Below, in pieces: positions 43,429 through 51,524 of a stretch of DNA of 64,000 bases. The notes under the pieces are model-generated. The model saw only the letters and a program-made list of their open reading frames with translations. It was not told the origin of the DNA and did not search any database. The stretch covers positions 372,001 through 436,000 of the forward strand of contig JAWKHI010000001.1 of the NCBI GenBank assembly GCA_041394885.1. The letters run 5' to 3'. The position numbers and the translations under genes were made by a program. The stretch is from DSOI01 sp041394885 (GTDB lineage Bacteria; Acidobacteriota; Terriglobia; Bryobacterales; Bryobacteraceae). Position 1 is the first letter of the stretch. Every line of letters begins with the position of its first letter.

Positions 43429-44976
43429 ATGATACGCATACTGTTCGCCTCCGCACTCCTCGCCCCGATTGCCTTCGCGCAGATGGGACAGCTATCGCAA
43501 TGGACCGGGCCCGCCGGCGAGGCCAGGACGCAGCCGCGGCGGTCCTGCCGGTCCCTCCGCGCGCTCACCGGCTACGATTTCTCCGTCGTAACGGCGGTGG
43601 AGGAGCCAGCCACCGATCGCGCCCCCGCCTATTGCCGCGTCCGCGGCCAGGTTCAGCCGGAGGTGCAGTTCGAGGTTGCGTTGCCAATGGGCTGGAACGG
43701 CCGTTTGTTGATGGTGGGCAACGGCGGCTATGCGGGCAACGATTTGGACGCACCCGGCGCGGTGGGTCCGCGTGACGAGGCGATGCGGCTGGGATGGGCC
43801 TTCACCCGCACCGACACCGGCCACAGCGCGGCCAAGGAACCGCTCGGCACCTTTGCGCGCGATTCGCAGAAGCTGCTCGACTATTCGTTTCGCGCGGTGC
43901 ATGTCACGGCCGAGACGGCGAAGGTGGTGGCGGCGGCCTACTACGGGTCTCGTCCGAAGCGATCCTACTTTCAGGGATGTTCCACCGGCGGGCGTCAGGC
44001 GCTGATGGCCGCACAGCGCTTCCCCGACGATTTCGACGGCATCTCGGCGGGAGCGCCTGTGCTCGATTTCGTCGGCACGATGGTCAACTACGTCGCGATT
44101 CAGCAGGCGTTCGCGAAGGAGCCGCTCACGGTGGCGAAGATGAAACTGGCCGGAGAGAAAGCCTACGCGCTGTGCGATCCGAAAGACGGCGTCACCGATG
44201 GTGTGATCGACGATCCGGCCGGATGCGGGTTCAAGCCGGCCGAGCATCTGCCGCGGTGCACCGGAGCGCCCCTGCCCAATTGCTTCACCGATGGCGAGAT
44301 CCACAGTCTCGAGACGGTGTATGGCGATCAGCGCATCGGCGGCCAGCGCGTCTACCCGGGTTGGCCGGTGGGCGCCGAGGCCGTCGCCGCCAACGGCCGC
44401 ATGGGATGGGAGGGCTGGCTGGTGCGCGACGACGGACGCGCGACGCAGACCGTATTTTCCGAATCCTTCTTCCGCTACCTGGCAGACCGGCGCGATACGC
44501 ATCCTACGCTCTCCATCCAGCAGCTCAACTTCGAGAAGGATCCGCCGAAGCTCGAATGGATCCGGTCCGTGCTGAACGCCACCGATCCCGATTTGTCGGA
44601 GTTCCGTAAGCGGGGCGGGAAGCTGCTGTTGTGGTTCGGGCTGGCGGACCCGGCGCTGAATGCGAATCGGGCGATCGAATACTACGAGGAAGCGCTGAAG
44701 ACCAACGGCGCCGGAACCCAGGAGTTCTTCCGCTTCTTCCTGCTTCCCGGCGTCTTCCATTGCGGGAACGGACCGGGTTGCGACCAGTTTCCGCACATGG
44801 CGTCGCTCATTGACTGGGTAGAGCGCGGCAAGGCGCCGGAGCGGATGGTGGCCTCCAAGCGTGTCGCCGGCAAAACCGTGCGCACGCGGCCGCTTTGTCT
44901 GTATCCCGCGGTGGCGAAGTACAAAGGGTCCGGGAGCACCGACGACGAGACCAACTTCACCTGCGCGGCGCGGTAG
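43429..44976 (+). CDS. Secreted tannase/feruloyl-esterase-family protein
   Basis: The 515-residue protein has a signal peptide ending APIAFAQ. The tannase family nucleophile motif GCSTGGRQALMAAQRFPDDF (Ser), the Asp in LLLWFGLADPALN and the His in LPGVFHCGNGPGC are present, and the paired Cys residues beside Ser and His (GCS, HCG) match the family's conserved disulfide. The lid segment holds calcium-like Asp residues (CDPKDGVTDGVIDDP). It should release aromatic acids such as gallate or ferulate from plant esters. The ATG at 43429 follows an in-frame GTG by one codon. Confidence 0.9.
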   Translation: MIRILFASALLAPIAFAQMGQLSQWTGPAGEARTQPRRSCRSLRALTGYDFSVVTAVEEPATDRAPAYCRVRGQVQPEVQFEVALPMGWNGRLLMVGNGGYAGNDLDAPGAVGPRDEAMRLGWAFTRTDTGHSAAKEPLGTFARDSQKLLDYSFRAVHVTAETAKVVAAAYYGSRPKRSYFQGCSTGGRQALMAAQRFPDDFDGISAGAPVLDFVGTMVNYVAIQQAFAKEPLTVAKMKLAGEKAYALCDPKDGVTDGVIDDPAGCGFKPAEHLPRCTGAPLPNCFTDGEIHSLETVYGDQRIGGQRVYPGWPVGAEAVAANGRMGWEGWLVRDDGRATQTVFSESFFRYLADRRDTHPTLSIQQLNFEKDPPKLEWIRSVLNATDPDLSEFRKRGGKLLLWFGLADPALNANRAIEYYEEALKTNGAGTQEFFRFFLLPGVFHCGNGPGCDQFPHMASLIDWVERGKAPERMVASKRVAGKTVRTRPLCLYPAVAKYKGSGSTDDETNFTCAAR

Positions 44977-44997
44977 CATCGGGCTGAGGCCCGCCTC

Positions 44998-45195
44998 ATG
45001 ACAGTACACGAATTGTTCGCGATCTTGTTCGCTGTTGCGACGGGGATCTACTTGTTCCGATCGGCCGATATGGTGAAGGTGGCCGTCGAGAACTTTACGG
45101 ACCACTTCCGGGGAGGCCCTCCAACGCCGATGCACCCGTCGCCGGCCGATGACGGGGTTCTACTCCTGCGGCGCCGGCGTGCAGACAATAGTTAG
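44998..45195 (+). CDS. Small single-helix membrane protein of unknown function
   Basis: The 65-residue protein has one membrane helix (ELFAILFAVATGIYLFRSAD) followed by VKVAVENFTDHFRGGPPTPM and a basic end. GAGG lies 8 nt before the ATG. It resembles short hypothetical proteins I recall from other Acidobacteria. It follows the tannase gene by 21 nt. Confidence 0.55.
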   Translation: MTVHELFAILFAVATGIYLFRSADMVKVAVENFTDHFRGGPPTPMHPSPADDGVLLLRRRRADNS

Positions 45196-45323
45196 CCGTC
45201 GAGCTCCCAACGAGGCTTGGTGGCGTTATCACCTAATTAGGAATCGATGGCCGCAAGAATCCAATCCGACGAGGCCGAGTTGCCAAAGGGGCCGCCGGAG
45301 AGCCGGAAGCCTCCCGATCATCG

Positions 45324-45521
45324 ATGGAGCACGCTCCGACCGAGACTTTCGTTTTGGAAAGAGCGGTTGAGGTGATCGGCGACAGTAGCGAAGCGATGCG
45401 TTGGATGGGCCTGCCCATTCGATCCCTTGACTAAGCAACTCCGGTGTCGCTATTGGCAACACGGAAGGGCCGCGAATCCGTCCTGACCGTGCTCGGGAGG
45501 CTTGAACACGGCGTTCTGTGA
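45324..45521 (+). pseudogene. Remnant of a ParS/MbcA-type antitoxin (in-frame TAA)
   Basis: One frame reads LERAVEVIGDSSEAMRWMGL, then PIRSLD, a TAA at 45432-45434, then ATPVSLLATRKGRESVLTVL and GRLEHGVL. This is the toxin-binding domain of Xre/MbcA/ParS antitoxins (typical pattern: AMRW...TPxxLL...GxxxVxxxLGRxEHG). The HTH part upstream is missing and the stop falls where the family usually has Gly-Gly. Its end overlaps the RES-toxin remnant by GTGA. Confidence 0.75.
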
Positions 45522-45812
45522 CTACTTGTTACCGGCTCTGTTCCAGCAAGTACTCACCAACCTCCGGCGCTGGAGCAGCGCTGCATGGCGGCCGCTGGAA
45601 TCCCCGCGGGGTCGAAGTCGTTCATGCGGCAGCGACGGTATCACTTGCCGCACTGGAAGTTGAGTGAAGAGCTGCGATCTGTGTGTCTATCTCTACCATC
45701 GGCAATTGTCCCCACTGAACGGATCTATCTGCTAAACCCGAAGCATCCGAGCTTCGGACGGATCGAGGTTCTAGTTCCGAAGCCGTTTCGCTTTGACCCG
45801 CGATTGAAGTGA
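45518..45812 (+). pseudogene. Remnant of a RES-domain toxin (internal deletion and frameshift)
   Basis: The N-terminal part reads CYRLCSSKYSPTSGAGAALH then GGRWNPRGVEVVHAAATVSL and AALEVE, with the conserved Arg and GGRWNPxG of RES toxins. After about 45660 the frame changes, and only the C-terminus remains: LPSAIVPTERIYLLNPKHPS and FGRIEVLVPKPFRFDPRL. About 60-70 codons of the middle are missing. Intact RES toxins degrade NAD+. GTG at 45518 overlaps the antitoxin stop, the normal arrangement. Confidence 0.8.
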
Positions 45813-45825
45813 GAACCCGCCAGCC

Positions 45826-47295
45826 TCAGCGGCGGAACTTCGGCCCTCCCGGCGGAAAGCGCTGTACGATGCCCGAGTTCGACGCCGCGGACTCCTTCAT
45901 CACTCGCTCAATCTCGTCGAGGTCGCTCACGAGAAAGTCCGTGAAGTTCTCCACACCGGTTTCGGTGACCACCACTACGTCCTCATAGCGGATGTAGAGC
46001 CGCTCGTCGGGGACGCGTAGCTGCGGATCGATCGAGAACACGTGGCCGGGCCGGAGCGGCGCGTTGCCGTAAGGGCCGTCGTCATGAACGGCCATTCCCA
46101 CGGGGTGGGAGAACACACCGCCCCCCTTGGTGATCAATTCGCGCGCGGCCTGCTCGTAGGCGGGCTTGGAGAACCTGGTCCGCGCGATCACCGGCGCCAT
46201 GGCGGCCTCGGCTTCGGCCATGATCTCGACCCTCGTCTTGCCAGGGCGGATGCGGCCAATGATGGCATCGCGATACTCGAGCACGAAGCCGAGCAATTCG
46301 CGCTGGACGGGACTGAACTTGCCGTTGACGGGCCACATGCGGGTGACGTCGCTGGTGTAGTAGCCATACTCGGGCGCGAAGTCCTGCAGGATCAGGTCTC
46401 CGCTCCGGAGTTCGTCCCGATTGCGGTAGTAGTGGGCGTTCCAGATATTGGCCGTACCGGAGGCGGTGATCGAGCGGTAGCCCTCCAGCCGCGCCCCATT
46501 CACCAGAAAGACGTATCGCGCGGCTGCGTCAAGCTGGTATTCGCGCAATCCAGCGCGGGTGGATTTCATCGCTTCGAGAATTCCCTGCCCGGCGATTTGC
46601 GAGGCTCTTCGGATCAACGCGATTTCCCGCGGACTCTTGACGCTACGCATCGCATCGAGCACCGGGGTCAAATCGGCCACTTGCGCCCGCGGATAGCGCG
46701 CGCGCAGCAATCCGGTGAATTGCGCCTCGCGCGGCAGTCGTCCATCCCAATAGTCGGCCGCGATGGCCGCATTGGATGCCTGCAGTTCATTGCGGTTCTG
46801 GGTATTGCCCTCGCCCGGCGAAAACAGCGCATAGATGAGCGGGGGCGCGCCGCCGGAGAGACTGCCCAGCCAGTCCCCGTTCCGCATGGCGTCTGTCGAC
46901 AGGACCTGGTCCGCGCCGGTGAGTGTGAGCGCCAACTCCGCATCTTCGGCCGAGAGCACCTTGCCCTCGGAGGCTTCCAACCGCGCGTTTCGGGGAGGAA
47001 GGTAGAGCATGACCTTGCGGCTTCGTCCGTCGAGCAACAGGTAGGAGTGCGGCGTTTCCACCCCACACAAGTAGTAGAACTCGTTGTTCTGCCGCGGCAG
47101 CGAAAAGCCGTTGGCCAAAGCGGCGCCTTGCACCACCGCGACTGCCTCCGGTCCGATCTTGTCGAGCATCTGATTCCAGCGGGCGCGAAACTCCGCCGGG
47201 GGAAAGTCCTGCTGGTAGTGGATCCCCGCTTGGGCGAACAGGAGCGAATGGCCGGACACCAGCGCCGGGGCGAGCAGCAGTGGGAAGTGACGCAT
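45826..47295 (-). CDS. Secreted Xaa-Pro aminopeptidase/dipeptidase (M24B)
   Basis: The 489-residue protein has a signal peptide ending LLFAQ, an AMP_N-like N-terminal domain (about 30-190) and a pita-bread peptidase domain. Metal ligands are visible: the two Asp in LILQDFAPEYGYYTSDVTRM, His in VFSHPVGMAVHD, and the two Glu near IRYEDVVVVTETG and upstream. It removes residues before proline in peptides. Export is unusual for this family in E. coli but common among Acidobacteria. It stands alone, convergent with the RES remnant and divergent from the terminase pair. Confidence 0.88.
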   Translation of the reverse strand: MRHFPLLLAPALVSGHSLLFAQAGIHYQQDFPPAEFRARWNQMLDKIGPEAVAVVQGAALANGFSLPRQNNEFYYLCGVETPHSYLLLDGRSRKVMLYLPPRNARLEASEGKVLSAEDAELALTLTGADQVLSTDAMRNGDWLGSLSGGAPPLIYALFSPGEGNTQNRNELQASNAAIAADYWDGRLPREAQFTGLLRARYPRAQVADLTPVLDAMRSVKSPREIALIRRASQIAGQGILEAMKSTRAGLREYQLDAAARYVFLVNGARLEGYRSITASGTANIWNAHYYRNRDELRSGDLILQDFAPEYGYYTSDVTRMWPVNGKFSPVQRELLGFVLEYRDAIIGRIRPGKTRVEIMAEAEAAMAPVIARTRFSKPAYEQAARELITKGGGVFSHPVGMAVHDDGPYGNAPLRPGHVFSIDPQLRVPDERLYIRYEDVVVVTETGVENFTDFLVSDLDEIERVMKESAASNSGIVQRFPPGGPKFRR

Positions 47296-47355
47296 ACGAA
47301 CGATGATCGCGCAAACGCTCGAAGGTCGGGGCGGCGCGCCTTCCTCGGCCGGCAG

Positions 47356-47394
47356 ACGCGTTTACGCGTTTCCTCGTTTTCGCGAATATTTCGC
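47356..47394. promoter_or_regulatory. Direct and inverted repeats upstream of the terminase genes
   Basis: Two tandem copies of ACGCGTTT (47356-47371) are followed by the inverted repeat GCGAA-TAT-TTCGC (47382-47394), about 115 nt before the terminase ATPase start and about 60 nt before the divergent peptidase gene. They could be regulator sites; no specific protein is suggested. Confidence 0.3.
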
Positions 47395-47507
47395 TATGTC
47401 GATGAAAACGATTGAGATGTTTTGCCGCAACCGGCGGCAGCCACCGCGCCGGATTTGCTCGAGCCCGATGCGCCGGAACAACACTGTGAGGCGAGGAGAA
47501 CCGCCGC

Positions 47508-48248
47508 ATGGAGCGCGACATCAATCATCTTTTGGACCCGGTGCGCTGGGCAGCCGACGAACTCGGCTTCGAGCCGGATTCGATCCAATCGCAAGTGCTG
47601 CGATCCCGGCACCGGCGGATCCTGCTCAACTGCAGCCGCCAGTGGGGCAAGTCCACCGTAACCGCGGCCAAGACGGTGCATCGGGCGTTGATGGTGCCCG
47701 GTCTGCTGGCGGTGGCGATGAGCCCTTCGGCGCGGCAGACCGCGGAACTGCTCCGCAAGATGTCGGGCTTTCTCCGCAAGTGCGGCGTGACGGTGAAAGG
47801 CGACGGGGATAACGAGATGTCGTTCCTGTTGCCCAACGGATCGCGGATCGTGGGGCTGCCGGGAGGCGAAGCGCACATCCGCGGCTTTTCGTCGGTGGGT
47901 CTGCTGGTGATCGACGAAGCGGCGCGCGTGGCCGACGCGAGCTACCGCGCGGCGCGGCCGATGCTTGCCGTCGGCGGGGGCAGTCTCCTCCTGCTGTCCA
48001 CGCCGTTCGGCAAGCGCGGATTCTTCTATGAAGCATGGTCCGGCGGCGAGGACTGGCTGCGGATCGAGGCCAAGGCGGAAGGCTGCGGACGCATCCCCGC
48101 GGCGTTCCTGGACGAAGAACGCAAGAGCCTGGGAGAGGCGTGGTTCCGTCAGGAGTATGGCTGTGAATTCATCGACAACGAGACGCGCCTGTTCTCCGAC
48201 GAGTTGATCCAGCGCGCGCTCGACAAAGATCTGGAGACTTTTTTCTGA
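47508..48248 (+). CDS. Terminase large-subunit ATPase domain protein (stand-alone)
   Basis: The 246-residue protein has the terminase Walker A (CSRQWGKSTVTAAK), an adenine-side motif near the N-terminus (FEPDSIQSQVL), Walker B (VGLLVIDEAARV) and a coupling motif LLLLSTPFGKRGFFYE. It lacks the nuclease domain, which is encoded by the next gene, overlapping by 1 nt (TGATG). In phages one protein carries both domains. GAGGAG lies about 9 nt upstream of the ATG. No portal, capsid or small-terminase gene is nearby. Confidence 0.85.
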   Translation: MERDINHLLDPVRWAADELGFEPDSIQSQVLRSRHRRILLNCSRQWGKSTVTAAKTVHRALMVPGLLAVAMSPSARQTAELLRKMSGFLRKCGVTVKGDGDNEMSFLLPNGSRIVGLPGGEAHIRGFSSVGLLVIDEAARVADASYRAARPMLAVGGGSLLLLSTPFGKRGFFYEAWSGGEDWLRIEAKAEGCGRIPAAFLDEERKSLGEAWFRQEYGCEFIDNETRLFSDELIQRALDKDLETFF

Positions 48249-48907
48249 TGACGACGAAAAAACGGGCGGAGAGCTTTCACATCGGCGTGGACCTGGGCCA
48301 GAGCCGCGATCCCACCGCGGTGGCCGTGGTGGCGCGCCGTGAAATGGAGGGTGCGCGCGACGCCGCCACCTGGGAATGGATCGTCGAGTACGAGTACCCT
48401 GTCATGGGTCTGCGCCGCTTGCCCTTGGGCATGCCGTATCCAAAAATCGTCGCTGAAATCGAAGCTTTGATCCAGCGTCTGCCCGACTACGGCACGCGTG
48501 AGCTGATCGTGGACGCCACGGGCGTGGGTGCGGCGGTGGTGGATCTGCTTCGCGAACAGTTGCGGAACCTCCCGGTGCCGATCGTCCCGGTGATCTTCAC
48601 CGGCGGCGACACGGCCCGTTGCGAGAACGGTGTGTGGCGGGTGCCGAAGAAGGATCTGGTCCACGCGCTGCTGGTGACGTTTCAGGAAGACCGTCTGCGG
48701 ATGCCGGAATCGCACGAACTGGCTGGACGCCTGATCGGCGAGCTGAAGAACATGGCGATCAAGATCGGCAACCAGGAGCACGTGGGCTACGAAGCATGGC
48801 GGGAGAACGAACACGACGATATGGTGTTCGCGCTGGCGATGGCGGCATGGCGGGCGCGCAAGTTCGTCCCGAGGCCGCTCGGCGAGCGCCGGCGGCTACT
48901 CTGGTAG
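48248..48907 (+). CDS. Terminase large-subunit nuclease domain protein (stand-alone)
   Basis: The 219-residue protein has the RNase-H-like fold of terminase C-terminal domains. It shows the three acidic metal-binding sites in order: IGVDLGQSRDPTAVAVV, LIVDATGVGAAVVDLL and NEHDDMVFALAMAAW. All catalytic acids appear intact. With the upstream ATPase it would form a complete two-piece packaging-type motor-nuclease. Its stop is 4 nt from the convergent sulfatase stop. Confidence 0.82.
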   Translation: MTTKKRAESFHIGVDLGQSRDPTAVAVVARREMEGARDAATWEWIVEYEYPVMGLRRLPLGMPYPKIVAEIEALIQRLPDYGTRELIVDATGVGAAVVDLLREQLRNLPVPIVPVIFTGGDTARCENGVWRVPKKDLVHALLVTFQEDRLRMPESHELAGRLIGELKNMAIKIGNQEHVGYEAWRENEHDDMVFALAMAAWRARKFVPRPLGERRRLLW

Positions 48908-48910
48908 AGC

Positions 48911-50353
48911 CTACATCCGCCAGGAAGGCTCGGTGCGTCCGCCGGTTTCGCTCATGATGCGGGCGATGCGCTTCTGGAAATCCGCCACCAGGGCCTTCTT
49001 GCCGGGATCGGTGATCCGGTTGAACAGCGGTCCGCCTTCGTTCCGCGTCCGGAATTCCGCCAGCAGGTTGTTCTTCTGGTGCGGATCGGCCTGTATGTCG
49101 TAGAGCTCGTCGACATCCCAGATGCCGTGATAGTGCATGAAGCTGTACTGGTCCGTGCGCAGGCCGATCACGGTGGGCGTCTGGGGATAGGAGCGCTCCC
49201 ACGGATACTCGTAAAGGAACTCGGTGCGCCAGGGAGCGCTTCGGCCAGTGAGCAGCGGAAGCCATGACCTGCCGTGAACCGATCCGGGTATGGGAGCGCC
49301 GGCCGCTTCGAGCAGCGTGGGCCCGATGTCGATTCCGGCCGCCATTCCCTTCTCCCGCTTGCCGCCCGCGAACAAATCCGGGCAGTGCGCGATCAGCGGC
49401 ACGCGGATCGACGGCTCATACATGCAGCGCTTGTCGATGAGTCCAAATTCGCCCAACATGAACCCGTTGTCGCCCATATAGACCAGCAGCGTGTCGTTCA
49501 GCAGGCGGCGCGACTCGAGCGCGTCCATCACTGTCCCCACCGAGTCATCGAGAGCTTGCAGCGTCCGGCAATAGTCGCGATAGAACGGCTCGAACTGGAT
49601 GCGTTTGTTGTACATGCCATCCACGCCATGCCAGGAGTTGCGCTGCTCGCGGACCCATTTCGGTTTCCCCTGGTAGGTGGCATCGGTATTGGGGTATGTT
49701 TCCGGATAAGGCACCGGTTCGGACTTGTAGAGATCCTTATGACGGTCCGCCGGGTAGAAGTCCGCGTGGACGGCTTTGTGACCGACGTACATCATGAACG
49801 GGCGGCTCTTGTTCTGCTCGATGAACTTTACCGACTCTTCGGTGATGATGTCGGTCATGTATCCCTTGACCTTCTTGCGGTCACCATCGAAGTTGATGGT
49901 CGGGTCCCAGTATTCGCCCTGGCCGCGGAAAGACACCCAACGGTCGAAGCCCGGCTGCTGCTCGTCGGTGTCTCCGCCCATATGCCACTTGCCCATGTAC
50001 GCGGTGCGGTAGCCGTGCTTCTGCAGGACCTGGGGAAACGTCAGCAGGCTCTTCGGCAACTGGGTGATGTTATCGGTGACGCCGTGCGCATGGGCGTACT
50101 GACCGGTGAGGACGCAGGCGCGGCTGGGTGAGCACAGCGACGTGGTGACGAAGGCGTTGTCGAACATCACGCCGCCGCGCACCATCCGGTCCAGGTGCGG
50201 TGTCTTGAGCCACGGATGGCCCATGCAGCTCATCATGTCGTAGCGGTGATCGTCCGACAGGATGAAGATCAGGTTCCGCTTCCTGGTCTGGCTGAGGAGG
50301 GCAGGCGCGAGCGCGGCGCCGGCGAGTATCTGTCTGCGTGTCATCTCCTTCAT
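48911..50353 (-). CDS. Secreted family-S1 sulfatase
   Basis: The 480-residue enzyme has a Tat-type signal (TRRQILAGAALAPALLSQ), the calcium Asp pair in LIFILSDDHRYD and the formylglycine motif TSLCSPSRACVLTGQ. GKWHMGGD and the second metal site YMGDNGFMLGEFGLIDKR follow; there the usual GDH is GEF. The C-terminal domain ends TEPSWRM. It resembles sulfatases acting on algal or host-type glycans, but the substrate is unknown. The start at 50353 has a second in-frame ATG three codons later. Confidence 0.9.
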   Translation of the reverse strand: MKEMTRRQILAGAALAPALLSQTRKRNLIFILSDDHRYDMMSCMGHPWLKTPHLDRMVRGGVMFDNAFVTTSLCSPSRACVLTGQYAHAHGVTDNITQLPKSLLTFPQVLQKHGYRTAYMGKWHMGGDTDEQQPGFDRWVSFRGQGEYWDPTINFDGDRKKVKGYMTDIITEESVKFIEQNKSRPFMMYVGHKAVHADFYPADRHKDLYKSEPVPYPETYPNTDATYQGKPKWVREQRNSWHGVDGMYNKRIQFEPFYRDYCRTLQALDDSVGTVMDALESRRLLNDTLLVYMGDNGFMLGEFGLIDKRCMYEPSIRVPLIAHCPDLFAGGKREKGMAAGIDIGPTLLEAAGAPIPGSVHGRSWLPLLTGRSAPWRTEFLYEYPWERSYPQTPTVIGLRTDQYSFMHYHGIWDVDELYDIQADPHQKNNLLAEFRTRNEGGPLFNRITDPGKKALVADFQKRIARIMSETGGRTEPSWRM

Positions 50354-50425
50354 ACTACCCGCCCGCGGGCGCGGAATGGGCCGCGGAGCAAATGGGGGGA
50401 CAGGAGCGGGATCGGCCCGCCGCGC

Positions 50426-50797
50426 CTAGTGGCCCTGCGAAGGAGCGTGCGCCGGGGCCGGCGCTGTGGCCGGCTGCGGCAGCCAAGCCTTGGGCGGCGT
50501 GTCCGGCAACGTGCGGCCGTAGTAATCGCCGAAAGTCAGGATCAGCATGATGGCGAGAAACGCGATTCCGGTGATCGCCGTGAGCCGCGTAAGCCGCGGG
50601 GCGTGGCGAAGCTCCATGAAGATCCACATCACCATGGCCGCCTTGCACCCGGCTATGGCGAGCGCGATCGGGGTGTTCATCATTCCCAGATCGAGCGTAG
50701 CCGCGCCCACGGTAATGGCTGTGAACACCATCAGCGCGCCGAACACTCCGACGTAGGCGCCCACCGATGGGATTTCGTGAGAAGAATGATTATCCAT
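50426..50797 (-). CDS. Cytochrome c oxidase subunit IV (prokaryotic type)
   Basis: The 123-residue protein has three membrane segments (VGAYVGVFGALMVFTAITVG; IALAIAGCKAAMVMWIFMEL; LTAITGIAFLAIMLILTFGD) in the arrangement of the COX4_pro/CtaF subunit, and a Pro/Ala/His-rich tail. It is the last gene of the respiratory operon, 9 nt after subunit III. Confidence 0.85.
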   Translation of the reverse strand: MDNHSSHEIPSVGAYVGVFGALMVFTAITVGAATLDLGMMNTPIALAIAGCKAAMVMWIFMELRHAPRLTRLTAITGIAFLAIMLILTFGDYYGRTLPDTPPKAWLPQPATAPAPAHAPSQGH

Positions 50798-50806
50798 GGT
50801 GGTCTC

Positions 50807-51523
50807 CTAGTGCCCCGAGCCCAGGTGCAGCCCCAACAGGTAGAGCAGCGGGAAGAGGAAAATCCAGACGATGTCGACAAAGTGCCAGTACAGGCCCATG
50901 TTTTCAATCGGGCCGTAATACTGGGTGTGATAGGTGTTCTTGCGCGCCTTGTTGATGAAGTAGAGCAGTAAGCCCGCCCCGATGATCATGTGGAAGGCGT
51001 GCATCCCCGTCATCACGAAATAGAACACGTAGAACATCTGCGCGCCCGCCGCTTCCGACGCCACCGGCCACTGGAAGTTATACCCCGGCACGAGGTGATG
51101 CTCGAACTTATCGGCGTACTCGATGACTTTCACGCCGAGGAACGTGCATCCGAGGATCAGCGTGGCTACCAGATACCGGAGTATCTGCTTGTTCTCGCCC
51201 ATCATCGCCGCGCGAACCGCGAGCGCCATGGTGAGCGAACTGAGAATCAGCACCACGGTGTTGAGCCCGCCGAGCGGGACATTGAGGTGATTGCTGGCCG
51301 CGGCGAACGCCTCCGGAGCGCGCCACCGGTAGACGGAATAGCCGGCGAACAGTCCACCGAAGAACATGATTTCCTGCGCCAGAAAGATCCACATGCCGAG
51401 GACGCTCGAGTCCAGTTGCTGGCCCAGATCCTCGAACTGATGCGCGTACCCGGACGGATGCGCGGCGTGGCCGTGATCGCCGCCAGGCGCGGGTTGATGC
51501 GGGGTGGTTGTGTGGGTCGCCAT
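50807..51523 (-). CDS. ctaE: Cytochrome c oxidase subunit III
   Basis: The 238-residue protein has a His-rich N-terminus and five membrane helices in the short CoxIII form. Conserved parts are LGMWIFLAQEIMFFGGLFAG (with the Glu of the lipid-binding helix) and MTGMHAFHMIIGAGLLLYF. The start at 51523 sits 1 nt after the subunit I stop; an in-frame GTG/ATG at 51553 would overlap subunit I. Confidence 0.92.
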   Translation of the reverse strand: MATHTTTPHQPAPGGDHGHAAHPSGYAHQFEDLGQQLDSSVLGMWIFLAQEIMFFGGLFAGYSVYRWRAPEAFAAASNHLNVPLGGLNTVVLILSSLTMALAVRAAMMGENKQILRYLVATLILGCTFLGVKVIEYADKFEHHLVPGYNFQWPVASEAAGAQMFYVFYFVMTGMHAFHMIIGAGLLLYFINKARKNTYHTQYYGPIENMGLYWHFVDIVWIFLFPLLYLLGLHLGSGH

Positions 51524-51524
51524 T

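Noticed and set aside
47508..48907. Prophage
   Set aside because: Only the terminase pair is present; no integrase, portal, capsid, tail, lysis or attachment sites were found on either side.
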